Of a stretch of 64,000 nt of DNA, positions 18,313 to 27,914 are shown piece after piece. The stretch is from Planktothrix paucivesiculata PCC 9631 (GTDB lineage: Bacteria; Cyanobacteriota; Cyanobacteriia; Cyanobacteriales; Microcoleaceae). The translations under genes were made by a program, and so were the position numbers. The notes under the pieces are model-generated. The model had not been told where the DNA came from, searched no databases, and was given only the letters and a program-made list of their open reading frames with translations. The first letter of the stretch is position 1. Each line of letters opens with the position of its first letter. The DNA is taken from positions 454,172 to 518,171 of the forward strand of contig NZ_LR735026.1 in NCBI RefSeq assembly GCF_900009265.2, read 5' to 3'.

Positions 18313-19155
18313 TTAGGATGGGGAATTTTTAGGCAGAGGTTTAGGGGGAATGGGTAAATTCCGAGGATTAGTGGTTTGTAATTGTTTAACCACCGACAAT
18401 AACCGTTTTAGATGGGGTTTAATCACCTCTTGATGTTCTTGGGTGAGTTCATCCAATCGGGTTTGAATTTGAGCTAAATTTAGATCGGAAGCAGATGCTA
18501 CGGATTTTTCCTGTTGTAATTGATTAATCACATTTTGAAGTTCTAAAAATTGTCCTTGAAAATCTGCTTGTAAAGACTCTAAATGAGCCGCTTCAGTTGA
18601 GGAAAGTGTTTGTAATTCTTGCCGAAATTGTTCTCGAACTTCTTCCAATACCACGCCAATATTTTCCTGCATTGATGTTACTGATTGTCCTAAAGCCGCG
18701 ATCTGTTTAGCTCGATAGGCGGAGTCTAAGGCTTCAGTGGTCGGAAATGCTTCTAATTTTTGTTGGAGGGATTGAATTTCTTGTAATAGTTGTTGTCTCA
18801 ATCCCATCACAACTTTAACGGTATTTTTTTCTAATGTTTCAACGGAGTTTTGAGCTTGAACAATTTCGATTTGATTTTGATGGGTTTCTTGTTCTAAACG
18901 ATAACGGTTGGCAACATTCAGCGATAGGGCTAAGGTCAGGGGGGCAACTCCATAAAACGCTTGACCGGAAAGGGCCACCACTCCCGAACCGATAGCCGAA
19001 CTGATCAGGGAAACATACTCTGCTAACTCTAACCAATGCCGTTGTTTGAGGGTAGAAAAAACCGTTTTGGGAAGGATTGAGTTAGGCATCGGCATAGCAC
19101 TAGAAGTTATAGCATGGGGTCGATTGGGATGGGCAGAAGACGCTGGAGGAAACAT
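18313..19155 (-). CDS. Membrane-anchored coiled-coil protein, unknown function
   Basis: This 280-residue protein has a proline-rich N-terminus, a hydrophobic region (about residues 45-80) that could make one or two membrane helices, then about 170 residues of heptad-like coiled coil rich in Gln, Glu and Leu, and a proline-rich C-terminus. This layout is seen in uncharacterised cyanobacterial proteins. Two internal Met residues (21 and 23) could be the real start. I cannot assign a function. Confidence 0.6.
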   Translation of the reverse strand: MFPPASSAHPNRPHAITSSAMPMPNSILPKTVFSTLKQRHWLELAEYVSLISSAIGSGVVALSGQAFYGVAPLTLALSLNVANRYRLEQETHQNQIEIVQAQNSVETLEKNTVKVVMGLRQQLLQEIQSLQQKLEAFPTTEALDSAYRAKQIAALGQSVTSMQENIGVVLEEVREQFRQELQTLSSTEAAHLESLQADFQGQFLELQNVINQLQQEKSVASASDLNLAQIQTRLDELTQEHQEVIKPHLKRLLSVVKQLQTTNPRNLPIPPKPLPKNSPS

Positions 19156-19445
19156 AATAATCTATTTTACTGGGAATCTTGGGATACAGTGGTTAACTCC
19201 AGAATACAAAAAATCATGGATATCCGCACTAATAATTGACAATTTGATTATCGGTTCGGTGAGTCCTTAACTGTTAAGATGTTTTGGGACTACAAAATCC
19301 TCTGAACTTATCGCTGAATGCCCTTGGGTTGTCTGGATTTTAACACCCTTAACGCCTAGACTCAATCTTTCCTGTTAGAAAACCAGGTTCGTCCCAACTG
19401 TAGCCCAATCAACAGAAAACATTAATTCCTAGGAGATCAATCAGA

Positions 19446-19589
19446 ATGAAACCGAATCAAGATCCAAAATCCGATCAATTAAGATCTGTTTTGAGTGTCA
19501 CTACTTTTGTGATTTTAGTCCTAGGAGTAGGGTTTTTGAGTGTGAATTTTATTCTGGCTTTATTTCATAAATTCTCATCAACAATTTAA
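19446..19589 (+). CDS. Small single-helix membrane protein
   Basis: This 47-residue gene has a good ribosome site (CTAGGAG) ten bases before its ATG. The protein has a polar N-terminus (MKPNQDPKSDQLRS), one strong membrane helix (VLSVTTFVILVLGVGFLSVN region) and a short tail. The size and shape match the small accessory subunits of thylakoid complexes such as NDH-1 or the photosystems, but I do not recognise the sequence. It sits in an otherwise empty stretch of about 440 bases. Confidence 0.6.
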   Translation: MKPNQDPKSDQLRSVLSVTTFVILVLGVGFLSVNFILALFHKFSSTI

Positions 19590-19596
19590 CCTGTTT

Positions 19597-19890
19597 TTAG
19601 TGCATAAATTTTCTAATTTGATAGGATCGACTTTCTAAAATAGGTACTTTAAAAACCCCCATTTTTTCGTCAAGTTCTTGAAGGGTTTTTGCAGGAATAG
19701 CTTGCCATTGTTCCTGAGACTGCCAACGAATTACCATAACAATTTCCTGCTGTTCACGATCAAACCAAACTTCCTTCCCTATAAAACCAGGAATTTTTTG
19801 CAGTCCGGCTGTCCAAACTTCTTCATCTTTTTGAATAAATAGCTCCGATTGTTCGGGATCAACTTTGAATTTCAACCATTCAATAACCAT
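19597..19890 (-). CDS. TIGR03792-type cyanobacterial protein (monooxygenase-like fold)
   Basis: This 97-residue protein begins MVIEWLKFKVDPEQSELFIQ and contains WTAGLQKIPGFIGKEVW and RWQSQEQWQAIP, which fit a small cyanobacterial family (TIGR03792) with a ferredoxin-like, antibiotic-biosynthesis-monooxygenase-type fold. The biochemical role is unknown. It is convergent with the small membrane protein gene, with only seven bases between the stops. Confidence 0.75.
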   Translation of the reverse strand: MVIEWLKFKVDPEQSELFIQKDEEVWTAGLQKIPGFIGKEVWFDREQQEIVMVIRWQSQEQWQAIPAKTLQELDEKMGVFKVPILESRSYQIRKFMH

Positions 19891-20013
19891 AGTTTTTATT
19901 AAGATTAATTAAACTACAAAGACACCAAAAAGTTTTAAAAATGCTCCCCATTGTTATATTGTGCAGAAGTAGAGAACCAGAAACAATCTATGATTCCCTA
20001 CTCCCGATTCCTT

Positions 20014-20538
20014 TTAACCTTTAAAATATTGTCCTCCTAAACGCATGGCATCAGCAATATCCACATCTCCATCCCCATCCGCATCTAAAAAACTATTTAA
20101 AACCGAATTAGAACCTGATGCAGATTGTTGTTGATTGGTTCCTGTTTTCAGCAGGTTTAAAACTAAAGGAACAACCATGGGTAAAACTGATTGAATAGTT
20201 TCAGCACTAACCCCGGTATGTTGAGAAACGGTTTGAATTAATTGCTGTTGCTGAGTTGAAGAAAATAGCATTTCCACTGCTTGGGGGTTAGAAGTAATTC
20301 CAGCAAATTGATTGACTAGATTTTGTACCCCATCATTGCCGATTTCGGTTTGTTTTTCTTGTAAAGAAGACCGCACCGAACTCCCGACCATTGACATCAC
20401 CATTTGACTGGTTTCAGGGGCAATCCCTAATTGATTGCCAACCTGTTGAGCGGTATTCACAATACTGCCGATTTGGTCGGTGTTTCCCACTGTATTGGGA
20501 TCATTCAAGGCTGTTAGAATTTGATCAAATAGTCCCAT
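20014..20538 (-). CDS. DUF937 family protein with a calcium-binding-like loop
   Basis: The start at 20538 (MGLFDQILTALNDP) is preferred to the Met four codons upstream, as it matches the family's usual beginning. The protein is helical and rich in Gln and Ser, with repeats of the DUF937 pattern (LGIAPETSQMVMSM, TGVSAETIQSVLPM). Near the C-terminus DADGDGDVDIADA looks like an EF-hand or dockerin calcium loop. The role is unknown; relatives include YidB-like proteins. Confidence 0.75.
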   Translation of the reverse strand: MGLFDQILTALNDPNTVGNTDQIGSIVNTAQQVGNQLGIAPETSQMVMSMVGSSVRSSLQEKQTEIGNDGVQNLVNQFAGITSNPQAVEMLFSSTQQQQLIQTVSQHTGVSAETIQSVLPMVVPLVLNLLKTGTNQQQSASGSNSVLNSFLDADGDGDVDIADAMRLGGQYFKG

Positions 20539-20607
20539 AGTATGACTCAACCTCTGATACAGATGAACTCCCCTCTAGTTTATCCTAGATTGGATCTATT
20601 GGCTTAA

Positions 20608-22494
20608 TTAAGTTGATAAAAAGCTAATAACGCCTTCAAAATTTAAGGGGCGAGAAAACAAATATCCTTGGGCAGCTTCGCAGTCTAAGGATTGTAAAAT
20701 TTCCTTTTGAATTGGAGTTTCAATTCCTTCGGCAATAATATCTAAGTTAAGACATTTGGCTAAATTAATAATGGTTTTGGTGATTTCTAAATCTTTTCCT
20801 TGGTATTGTAAATTTTTAACAAAACTTCTATCGATTTTTAGGATATCTATGGGTAAATTCTGCAAGTAACTTAAAGAGGAGTATCCCGTGCCAAAATCAT
20901 CAATTAAAATTTTGATTCCCCGATGTTTTAACTGCGTTAAGATGCTAATACAATTAGCGGAACTTTTCATCAAGTTAGTCTCGGTAATTTCTAATTTTAA
21001 GTGATTATAATCTAAATTATTGGATTGAATAATCTGATCAATTTCTGCCAGTAAATCAGGATGATGCAACTGCACTTCTGATAAGTTAACACTCATACTT
21101 AAATCGGGAAATTGTTGTTGCAATTCATATAAATCCCGACAAGCTTGTTCTAAAACCCATTGTCCTAGGGGGATAATTAATTCTGTTTCTTCAGCAATAG
21201 GAATAAATTCAACCGGAGGAATTAAACCTTTTGTGGGGTGTTTCCAACGCACTAATGCTTCAAAACCCATAATATTTCCAGTATTTAAATGAATAATCGG
21301 TTGATAATTCAAATGCAACTGTTGATGGGCGATCGCCTTTTGTAAATCTGCCTCTAAGGTTTCTCTTTGGGTAATGGTTTCTAGCATTTGAGGATGATAG
21401 AATAGGGTAGCACTTTTTCCTTGTTTTTTGGCATAGAACAGGGCAATATCAGCAGATTGTAAATATTGTTCGGGATATTTCCAATTAAATTCGCTACAAA
21501 CAATTCGCATATGAATTGCTGAGGTTAGGTTGATGCCATTTAAACTAAATGGGGTGATAAATTGATTTTTAATGCGATTTATTTGAGAATTTAAACACTC
21601 GATATCAACAAAATCAGGAATTAAAATAGCAAAGTCTTCGCTATCGACTCTAGCCACAATATCTACAACGCCCGTACAATTTTGTAAACGATGACTGACT
21701 TCAATTAATAATTGTTCAGCCAAATTATAACCCCAACTATATCTTAGGGATTTAAGGGGATATAAATTAATATAAATTAAAGCAAAGTTTTGAGAATCAA
21801 CCGGACTTTCTAAACAATATTTTAAGCATTCAATTAATTGGCTACGATTGGCTAAACCCGTAAGAAAATCTTGAAACGCATATCGTTGTAATTGGCGTTC
21901 AGCTTGTATACGGGCAGTGATATCCTGGGCTAAAACCACCTGGGCTGATTGATCTTTCCATTGTAATTGATGAGAAAGTATTTCTACTTCGATTAAATTT
22001 CCATCTTTTTTTTGATGTTGAGAAAAATTTCCCAGATCAATATTTTCAGGATTATCTAGGGTTAAACTCCTGAAAAATCCCGACTTTTGATCAGGATAAA
22101 TATCTAATATTTTCATTCTCATAAATTCTTTTTCTGAATAACCATAATGGGCGATCGCAGCCTCATTAACCGCCAGAAATTTTAAAGTTTTCAGATCATA
22201 AACCCAAATCGGTTGAGGATGACTCAGAAACAAATCTCGATACCGTTTTTCTGAGAGTTGCAAACGCTGGGTTTCTCGATGAATTAAATAATAAAGTAAA
22301 ATACTGGTAATCAGAACAAAGAACCACCCTTTCAGAGTTTGAAGAACTGTAACTGAATAGGGAGAATTCGATAATATTGCCAATACTTGGTCAGAAAACG
22401 CAATCCAGAGACCTCCAATTACTCCATAAATTAAAGTAATTTGGTACGCGGGATTTATAACTAATTTTTGCCAAAGTTTCATGGAGAAAGGCAC
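20608..22494 (-). CDS. PAS-GGDEF-EAL protein, likely c-di-GMP phosphodiesterase
   Basis: This 628-residue protein has two N-terminal membrane helices (about 15-62), a PAS domain (about 78-195), a GGDEF domain (about 200-365) and an EAL domain (about 375-625). The GGDEF signature is lost: VDSEDF stands in its place, so cyclase activity is unlikely. The EAL domain keeps its catalytic features: FEALVRW, NLSEVQL, ITETNLM, DDFGTGYSSLSYL, KIDRSFV and EGIET. It should degrade cyclic di-GMP at the membrane in response to a signal sensed by PAS. Confidence 0.9.
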   Translation of the reverse strand: MPFSMKLWQKLVINPAYQITLIYGVIGGLWIAFSDQVLAILSNSPYSVTVLQTLKGWFFVLITSILLYYLIHRETQRLQLSEKRYRDLFLSHPQPIWVYDLKTLKFLAVNEAAIAHYGYSEKEFMRMKILDIYPDQKSGFFRSLTLDNPENIDLGNFSQHQKKDGNLIEVEILSHQLQWKDQSAQVVLAQDITARIQAERQLQRYAFQDFLTGLANRSQLIECLKYCLESPVDSQNFALIYINLYPLKSLRYSWGYNLAEQLLIEVSHRLQNCTGVVDIVARVDSEDFAILIPDFVDIECLNSQINRIKNQFITPFSLNGINLTSAIHMRIVCSEFNWKYPEQYLQSADIALFYAKKQGKSATLFYHPQMLETITQRETLEADLQKAIAHQQLHLNYQPIIHLNTGNIMGFEALVRWKHPTKGLIPPVEFIPIAEETELIIPLGQWVLEQACRDLYELQQQFPDLSMSVNLSEVQLHHPDLLAEIDQIIQSNNLDYNHLKLEITETNLMKSSANCISILTQLKHRGIKILIDDFGTGYSSLSYLQNLPIDILKIDRSFVKNLQYQGKDLEITKTIINLAKCLNLDIIAEGIETPIQKEILQSLDCEAAQGYLFSRPLNFEGVISFLST

Positions 22495-22594
22495 AGCTAG
22501 TTTAGTTATTTATAGTTTAATACAAGCTACGCAGACATTGGCTGGGTTATCAAATATAGCAATCCTAGATAATTCAATAATGATTAGGTGATTT

Positions 22595-23029
22595 TTAAGG
22601 ATGATCTGACCCCGTTAACTCCATCAATCTTCTGACGGTTGTTACTTTTTCCCGATGAAGGGGTGCAAACCATTCTAAATTGATAATCATCACTTCCAGA
22701 GTATAAGTATCTGGATTTAAGTAAATTCCCGCCGCCTGGTTTTGTTCCAATTCCACTACCCAATATTCTATCCCATCGACTAGATGTAATTTTCCCCGTT
22801 GTTCTAATTCTAAAAGGGTATGATCTTTAGGAGTGGCCCAATTTGCATCGACCATTAACCGAGCTTGAGTAATGCGATGCTCGATATTTTCCATTTTCCA
22901 CTGATTGTGTTCAGCGATTTTACAAAGTTGTTTTAACTCAATCTCACCAAATTTTGTACATAAAGGAATCGGTTTGAGTGAGCCATTTGCACTGACAAAG
23001 GTTTGAGTTGATTTGGTAGCCACAATCAT
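22595..23029 (-). CDS. Conserved cyanobacterial protein, unknown function
   Basis: This 144-residue soluble protein has a mixed alpha/beta pattern. It shows no signal peptide, membrane helix or catalytic motif that I recognise. The middle is helical (ELKQLCKIAEHNQWKMENIE) and the end has strand-like repeats (LEVMIINLEWF). The gene stands alone on the minus strand with an upstream region of 440 bases. Confidence 0.5.
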   Translation of the reverse strand: MIVATKSTQTFVSANGSLKPIPLCTKFGEIELKQLCKIAEHNQWKMENIEHRITQARLMVDANWATPKDHTLLELEQRGKLHLVDGIEYWVVELEQNQAAGIYLNPDTYTLEVMIINLEWFAPLHREKVTTVRRLMELTGSDHP

Positions 23030-23470
23030 TTTAGTGTTCTCACGGATAAACTGTCTGGACTTGTGTTCTTATAATCTACGTATTTTCGCTAAAAGTCAGT
23101 GATTATACAGGGGTTATGGTTGTGATGTGTTGATCTGATATCCGTGATCATACGCAAAATCTTCCCTGACTGAATTAACATCTCCAGAGTGATGAGGATC
23201 ACAAACTCGGGTAAATGTTAATATCGATTATATTAATAAATAATTAGAGGTTTTTCTCGTTGAGGTTTAGTTATCGTTAATTATATCTGCTTTTATCTAT
23301 TATCTTAGCTAGGTTAATATGGTTTTTTTTATTTTAATCAAATTTATATTAGATTATCTTAAAAATTGAGGATAACCTATGGATATTAATCAAAAATTGT
23401 CGGATTCAAGAAAAGCAATTACAATTTAAAAAATGAGTTCTTTCGTGTTTTGTCTAAATTCCATACCCAT
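23030..23470. other. Intergenic stretch, 441 bases, nothing recognised
   Basis: This AT-rich gap lies between two minus-strand genes. It contains a 16-codon ATG frame at 23381-23431 (MDINQKLSDSRKAITI), too short and without support, and several poly-T and TTAATA runs. I see no RNA gene, HIP1 site or clear hairpin. It must hold the promoter of the gene at 22595-23029. Confidence 0.5.
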
Positions 23471-23689
23471 TTATTCACTTTCCATAACTGCCAATTGGTA
23501 TAATTCCCGGGATTCTTGCTTGACTTTTCCTGACATTGCTGCTAATTGTAAGTTAGCAAAGGCATGAATATCCTCAGAATCATAATGGGTAGTTTGTAAC
23601 ATTCGTCTTAATTTGTTTTCCAGATTCAAGCTCAGATAGCCCGTAGACATCACTTCTTGAACCACATCACGAACACGAATACAAGTCAT
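23471..23689 (-). CDS. Small conserved cyanobacterial protein
   Basis: This 72-residue, helical, soluble protein contains CIRVRDVVQEVMSTGYLS, LENKLRRMLQ and DIHAFANLQLAAMSGKV. Similar short proteins are common in cyanobacteria and have no assigned function. It has its own start with a weak ribosome site and stands alone upstream of the PP2C gene's 3' end. Confidence 0.6.
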   Translation of the reverse strand: MTCIRVRDVVQEVMSTGYLSLNLENKLRRMLQTTHYDSEDIHAFANLQLAAMSGKVKQESRELYQLAVMESE

Positions 23690-23873
23690 GGTACAGTCCT
23701 ATTGTTGAAAAGTTCTGATAATACTTAGTATCAGGGAATTTTACTAAACCTGTCGTGATCCTGATACATCCCCTGTACTGATATTTGTCGTCAGACTCGG
23801 GTGATCCCAAACAATTTTCAATGGTGATCTCGATCAAATAGTGAATCAAAAACCTGAGTTGAGTGATCCAGGG

Positions 23874-26045
23874 TTAAGGAATACACTGTCCTTTTTCCTT
23901 ACCCAACGGAGAAAAGCCAGGGATCAGACGGCGATTAACCTCCTGTTCCCGTAACCAACCCAGGTTCCCGGCTTCTAAGGATAACGGAATAGGGGTGGCC
24001 GTTGGATCAACCTCTAACTGTCCATTCGTCCCTTCCTTGGGGGTGGGAGTCGAACAAATTTTAAGCTCTATCCAGGTTCCCGCTTGGGGAGTAGACTCTT
24101 TTCGCTGAACCTGAAATACCGTTCCCTCTGGGACAGTTCCCTTAATCGTGGTTTTCCCAAATTCGCTCAGGAGAGTAATGGGTGAGGAATTAGTGGCGGG
24201 GTTTCCCAATTGAATCAAGGATTGTAGGGTTAACAGACTGGTGGGCGATGCCGTAGGCGTGGGGACGGGAGTAATCAAAGAAGTATCGGCAGGAGTAGGC
24301 GCTTCCGTCGGTTGGGCTTGAGGATCATTCGGGTTAAATAATACGCCTAAACCATAGAGCAAAGCCCCTAGAATCCCTAATAACACAGCAATCCCCAGGG
24401 ATAAGAACCAAATTTTACTCACCCTTGATTCATCCGGCTGATTACCAGCAATTTTGGTTTCGATCAAGGAATCTTCTGCATCACTGGTGTCGGAAGAATC
24501 ATCCCCCGAATCGTCGGTTAAAGGAATCACCGGAGGGATGCAAACGTCTTTCGGGCCATCGGGATCATCCTTGGGAACAACCGTAATTAACAATAAAGCC
24601 AGAGTAACGTTATCATGACCATTTTGAGTATTGGCAATTTCAATCAGACGATCCCGAACCGTCCCTAAATCCACTTCTTGACGCAAAACCGGTAAAATTT
24701 CCGTTTGCCAATGTTGTTCTACCCGATCGCGATCGCTTAACCCATCAGAACACAATAAAAATACACAATCTTCATCCAGGGGAAACCGTTGTACCGTTGG
24801 ATGCAGCGTCACCGATGAGGTAATGCCCAAAGCCTGAATTAAGGCCCCAGAAGCCCCCTGTTGCAAAGCATCTCGATAGATGGCGCAACCTAAACGCACC
24901 TGGCGAGAAGCCACATCATCGTCCACCGTCACCTGATGACAACCACTGGAACTAATCCAATAAACCCGACTATCCCCCAAGTGGGTTAAATAAATTTCAT
25001 GAATATGGGCCAAGGCCATTACCAAGGTTGTTCCCATGCGTTCGCGACCTTGACGGTTTTCATCATCGTTGCGTTGACAAATCACGTCATTAGCGATGCA
25101 GGTTGCCCGTTTTAATTTAGGGGTTAAAGACAATGGATCCCAATGGGCTTGATGCAGGGGCATTTGTTCCACCTGCTGACGCAGAACATCAATCGCCATC
25201 GAAGATGCGACTTCCCCGCCGTCCTGTCCCCCAATGCCGTCACAAACAATAGCCAGGGCTGCTTCCCCCGGAGTAACTTGGAGCGGTTTACTTCCCAGGG
25301 GATAACAGGCATCCTCATTATGGGAACGAGTGGGGCCAGCATCGGTTCCAGTGGCAATTTCAATCCGACGATGATAACTGCGTGCACAAATCGAGAGAGC
25401 CTGATCTAATTGTTGGATCAGTTGGGTGGACGTGCGTAATTCCCCCGAGGCCATTTGATGGGTCAGTTGTCGGAGGAATTTTTGGATTTGAGGCTGGGCG
25501 GTTGGAACCCACTGTTGCCAAAAATAACCTAATTGTTTGAGGGTGGGATTGTGGATGTCTAAGTCTAATTGCAACAACCGGACAAATCTTCCCTGAAGCC
25601 GCAGTAAGTGGGAATTGAGCAAACTCGAAGCGACATCTTGACGACTAAAGGGTTGCCAAAGTTGAGCAATTTGCCATAACCAATTGAGTTGGCGCATGGC
25701 GGTTGCATCGGGCCACAGGGCTGTTAAAGTGGGCATTAAGGTTTCCCCGTGCTCTGCAATCGGCCCTTTTTCCAAGAGAATGATCGGTTTATTAGTTTCT
25801 GCCTTAGCTGGGGAGATAATTCCATAGACCTGCGGAATGTGCAACCGATAGGCAAATAATTTTAGATAGGGAGAAATCTGATCAGAAATCTCGCTGGGTA
25901 TTTCTGGCAAGAGATCTGGCCGCGTATCCACTACAATTCGATTGGTTTTGAGGAGGTAGCGATCTGCGATCAGCGTTCCCGAAGGTTTATCTTCGATTCC
26001 TTCGCCTACAGTCCACAGATAGTGTTTTGCCACAGGATTTTGCAT
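23874..26045 (-). CDS. PP2C-type serine/threonine phosphatase, membrane-anchored
   Basis: This 723-residue protein has an N-terminal region (about 1-215) of unclear fold, a PP2C phosphatase domain (about 225-500), a membrane helix near 547-568 and a C-terminal segment that looks like an SH3-type beta domain. The metal-binding motifs are present: GTDAGPTRSHNEDA, CDGIGGQDGGEVAS, LGDSRVYW, LLCSDGLSDR and GHDNVTLALL. It should remove phosphate from Ser/Thr-phosphorylated proteins and counter Hanks-type kinases. The linker before and after the helix is acidic and proline-threonine rich. Confidence 0.9.
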   Translation of the reverse strand: MQNPVAKHYLWTVGEGIEDKPSGTLIADRYLLKTNRIVVDTRPDLLPEIPSEISDQISPYLKLFAYRLHIPQVYGIISPAKAETNKPIILLEKGPIAEHGETLMPTLTALWPDATAMRQLNWLWQIAQLWQPFSRQDVASSLLNSHLLRLQGRFVRLLQLDLDIHNPTLKQLGYFWQQWVPTAQPQIQKFLRQLTHQMASGELRTSTQLIQQLDQALSICARSYHRRIEIATGTDAGPTRSHNEDACYPLGSKPLQVTPGEAALAIVCDGIGGQDGGEVASSMAIDVLRQQVEQMPLHQAHWDPLSLTPKLKRATCIANDVICQRNDDENRQGRERMGTTLVMALAHIHEIYLTHLGDSRVYWISSSGCHQVTVDDDVASRQVRLGCAIYRDALQQGASGALIQALGITSSVTLHPTVQRFPLDEDCVFLLCSDGLSDRDRVEQHWQTEILPVLRQEVDLGTVRDRLIEIANTQNGHDNVTLALLLITVVPKDDPDGPKDVCIPPVIPLTDDSGDDSSDTSDAEDSLIETKIAGNQPDESRVSKIWFLSLGIAVLLGILGALLYGLGVLFNPNDPQAQPTEAPTPADTSLITPVPTPTASPTSLLTLQSLIQLGNPATNSSPITLLSEFGKTTIKGTVPEGTVFQVQRKESTPQAGTWIELKICSTPTPKEGTNGQLEVDPTATPIPLSLEAGNLGWLREQEVNRRLIPGFSPLGKEKGQCIP

Positions 26046-26316
26046 TTGGGTTCCTCACGCCTGGCGTTGCCACTCAAAAGTGATCTTCTAAAATTTAGGA
26101 TGGTTTACTGTTGTTCTCTACTTCACTGCCACGGGGCGACAACAAAGCACCGCAACAAATGGGCAATCCGGCTTGATTTTTATAACTCACCCTAAAAATT
26201 AGCACCAATTGGCAATCAAGATCGGGTAATCTGAACTATTGTAGCCTTTGAGCATCACCATCTGGTTAACCGTTTGTTGTTAATTTTTCTTGGCTCCGGG
26301 CAAGGATGCTTACAGC

Positions 26317-26577
26317 ATGAGTGATTCTCCGCCTAACCCCTCCGATGACCCTAAGTTATTACCTGATTTGGAAATTAATGAACGCCTGACTCAACTCAAA
26401 AAGTCTCACGGTCACTATTACCAGATGATTAATTTAGAGGTTTGGGCTTTAATTGAAACCCTGGATCAGTTTTTTCCGGGTTCTTGGAATCGGTTTATGA
26501 GTAACCGTCAACTTTCCCTGAAACAATTTTTACAACGTCAGCGATCGCAAAAACAATCTCCAGCACCGGATGAGTAA
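26317..26577 (+). CDS. Small conserved hypothetical protein
   Basis: The start at ATG 26317 (MSDSPPNPSDDP) is chosen over a TTG 27 bases upstream. The 86-residue product has an acidic, proline-rich N-terminus followed by a helical segment with INLEVWALIETLDQFFPGSWNRFM and a basic, glutamine-rich tail. I do not recognise the family; it is probably cyanobacterial only. It is convergent with ndhM, with a hairpin between. Confidence 0.55.
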   Translation: MSDSPPNPSDDPKLLPDLEINERLTQLKKSHGHYYQMINLEVWALIETLDQFFPGSWNRFMSNRQLSLKQFLQRQRSQKQSPAPDE

Positions 26578-26622
26578 GCTGATTTTAGCGCAATCATAAG
26601 GTTTAGGGCATCTACAAAGTCG

Positions 26623-26663
26623 CCATAAAGAGTCTGTATACAGTGAGTACAGACCCTTTATGG
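26623..26663. terminator. Strong bidirectional hairpin before ndhM end
   Basis: CCATAAAGAGTCTGTA (26623-26638) pairs with TACAGACCCTTTATGG (26648-26663) over 16 positions with one mismatch and a nine-base loop. It lies between the convergent small gene and ndhM, so it probably ends both transcripts. T-rich runs flank it on the right. Confidence 0.7.
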
Positions 26664-26673
26664 TCTACTTTTA

Positions 26674-27006
26674 CTAACTGCTGAGTCGGGGTAATCCCAT
26701 GCTATAGTTCACCGCCCGACAGTTGAGGTTATAGCTAATTTCACCCTTTTGGATCAGCGATCGCACTAAATGCTCTAAATCTGACCCGATTCGGCGTAAA
26801 TTATATTCGGTCAGGTCTTCGCCACTGGACGCTTCAACTAACTCGTCAAATTTGCGATAGACTTGTTGCAAAGCCTGATCATTCCAGTTAAATTCGTTAT
26901 CGGGATCAATATCCAAGGTCAATACTTGTTCATTGTTCACTAACTCCTCATCCTTAATTTCCGCCGTATAAATATGAATATGGCGAGTTGTTGATTTCAG
27001 CAGCAT
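26674..27006 (-). CDS. ndhM: NAD(P)H-quinone oxidoreductase subunit M
   Basis: NdhM is a peripheral subunit specific to the cyanobacterial and plastid NDH-1 complex, which drives cyclic electron flow and respiration at the thylakoid. The 110-residue protein starts MLLKSTTRHIHIYTAE and carries LTLDIDPDNEFNWN, KFDELVEASSGEDLTEYNLRRIGSDLEH and YNLNCRAVNYSMGLPR, matching the family along its whole length. It stands alone, divergent from the inositol-phosphatase gene. Confidence 0.95.
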   Translation of the reverse strand: MLLKSTTRHIHIYTAEIKDEELVNNEQVLTLDIDPDNEFNWNDQALQQVYRKFDELVEASSGEDLTEYNLRRIGSDLEHLVRSLIQKGEISYNLNCRAVNYSMGLPRLSS

Positions 27007-27070
27007 AGGCGGTTTATCTGAATAGATTTTATCTTGATTGTTTTTTATTTTGACATTACTCCAGGAAATA

Positions 27071-27874
27071 ATGACTAATCTTTGGGATCAAATTTTTAAC
27101 TTTGCACTCACCACCGCCACCGACGTTGGACAACAGTTAATCCTCGATTTTGGCACAGTCCAAGCTGCGGAAAAAGCCGATGGTAGTTTAGTTACTCAGT
27201 CTGACCAATGGGCGGATCAAGAAATTCGCACCCGCATCGCTAATACTTTTCCCGATCATGGGGTGATCAGTGAAGAAGCTGAACATATTTTTCCGAATAC
27301 CGACTGGTGTTGGGTAATTGATCCTTTAGATGGTACAACCAATTTTGCTAGAGGGATTCCGATTTGGGGGATTTCTCTAGGATTACTCTATCAAGGAACT
27401 CCCGTATTTGGTTTAATCCATTTACCGCCTTTACAGCAAACCTTTCATGGGTTTTGGTATGGTGCATCGGGGTTAACCGGGCCAGAAGGAGCGTTTTTAA
27501 ATGGTCAGCCTATCCATTCTAGTCCTGATCCTTTGAGTTCTAATCACTTCTTTAACCTCTGTTCTCGGAGTATTGCGATCGCTCCCCAAATTCCTTGTAA
27601 AATTCGGATGTTAGGGATGGCGGCTTATAACTTTCTAACGGTGGCCGTTGGCGCTACATTAGGGGGCGTGGAAGCCACTCCTAAAATTTGGGATATCGCC
27701 GGAAGTTGGGTTATTGTTAAAGCGGCGGGTGCGGTTTGGTATCCCCTCTCGACTGAACCTTTTCCCCTAGAAATTGACCGAAATTATGGAACTCAATCCT
27801 ATCCTACATTAGTTGTGAGTCAACCTGAATTATTATCAGTATTTCAACCCTTGGCTAATGATTTTATCAATTAA
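27071..27874 (+). CDS. Inositol monophosphatase family protein
   Basis: The start at 27071 (MTNLWDQIFNFAL) is preferred because it lies at the family's usual N-terminus; an upstream ATG at 27038 adds eleven hydrophobic residues. The protein has the metal-site motifs EEAEH, DPLDGTTNFARG and WDIAGSWVIVKAAGA of lithium-sensitive phosphatases. Substrates may be inositol-1-phosphate, histidinol phosphate, PAP or fructose-1,6-bisphosphate; sequence alone does not settle this. Confidence 0.88.
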   Translation: MTNLWDQIFNFALTTATDVGQQLILDFGTVQAAEKADGSLVTQSDQWADQEIRTRIANTFPDHGVISEEAEHIFPNTDWCWVIDPLDGTTNFARGIPIWGISLGLLYQGTPVFGLIHLPPLQQTFHGFWYGASGLTGPEGAFLNGQPIHSSPDPLSSNHFFNLCSRSIAIAPQIPCKIRMLGMAAYNFLTVAVGATLGGVEATPKIWDIAGSWVIVKAAGAVWYPLSTEPFPLEIDRNYGTQSYPTLVVSQPELLSVFQPLANDFIN

Positions 27875-27875
27875 C

Positions 27876-27910
27876 TAGAAACCGGGTTTCTCGGAGAAAC
27901 CCAGTTTCTA
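27876..27910. repeat. AGAAACC palindromic repeat and shared terminator
   Basis: Two copies of an AGAAACC(C/G)GGTTTCT-like motif lie head to head, with a near-perfect fold between the convergent inositol-phosphatase and Get3d genes. It matches the motif at 3818-3853. Its position at two convergent ends supports a terminator role. Confidence 0.65.
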
Positions 27911-27914
27911 AACT

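Noticed and set aside
23381..23431. 16-codon frame MDINQKLSDSRKAITI
   Set aside because: Too short and unsupported; could be a relic of a gene start.
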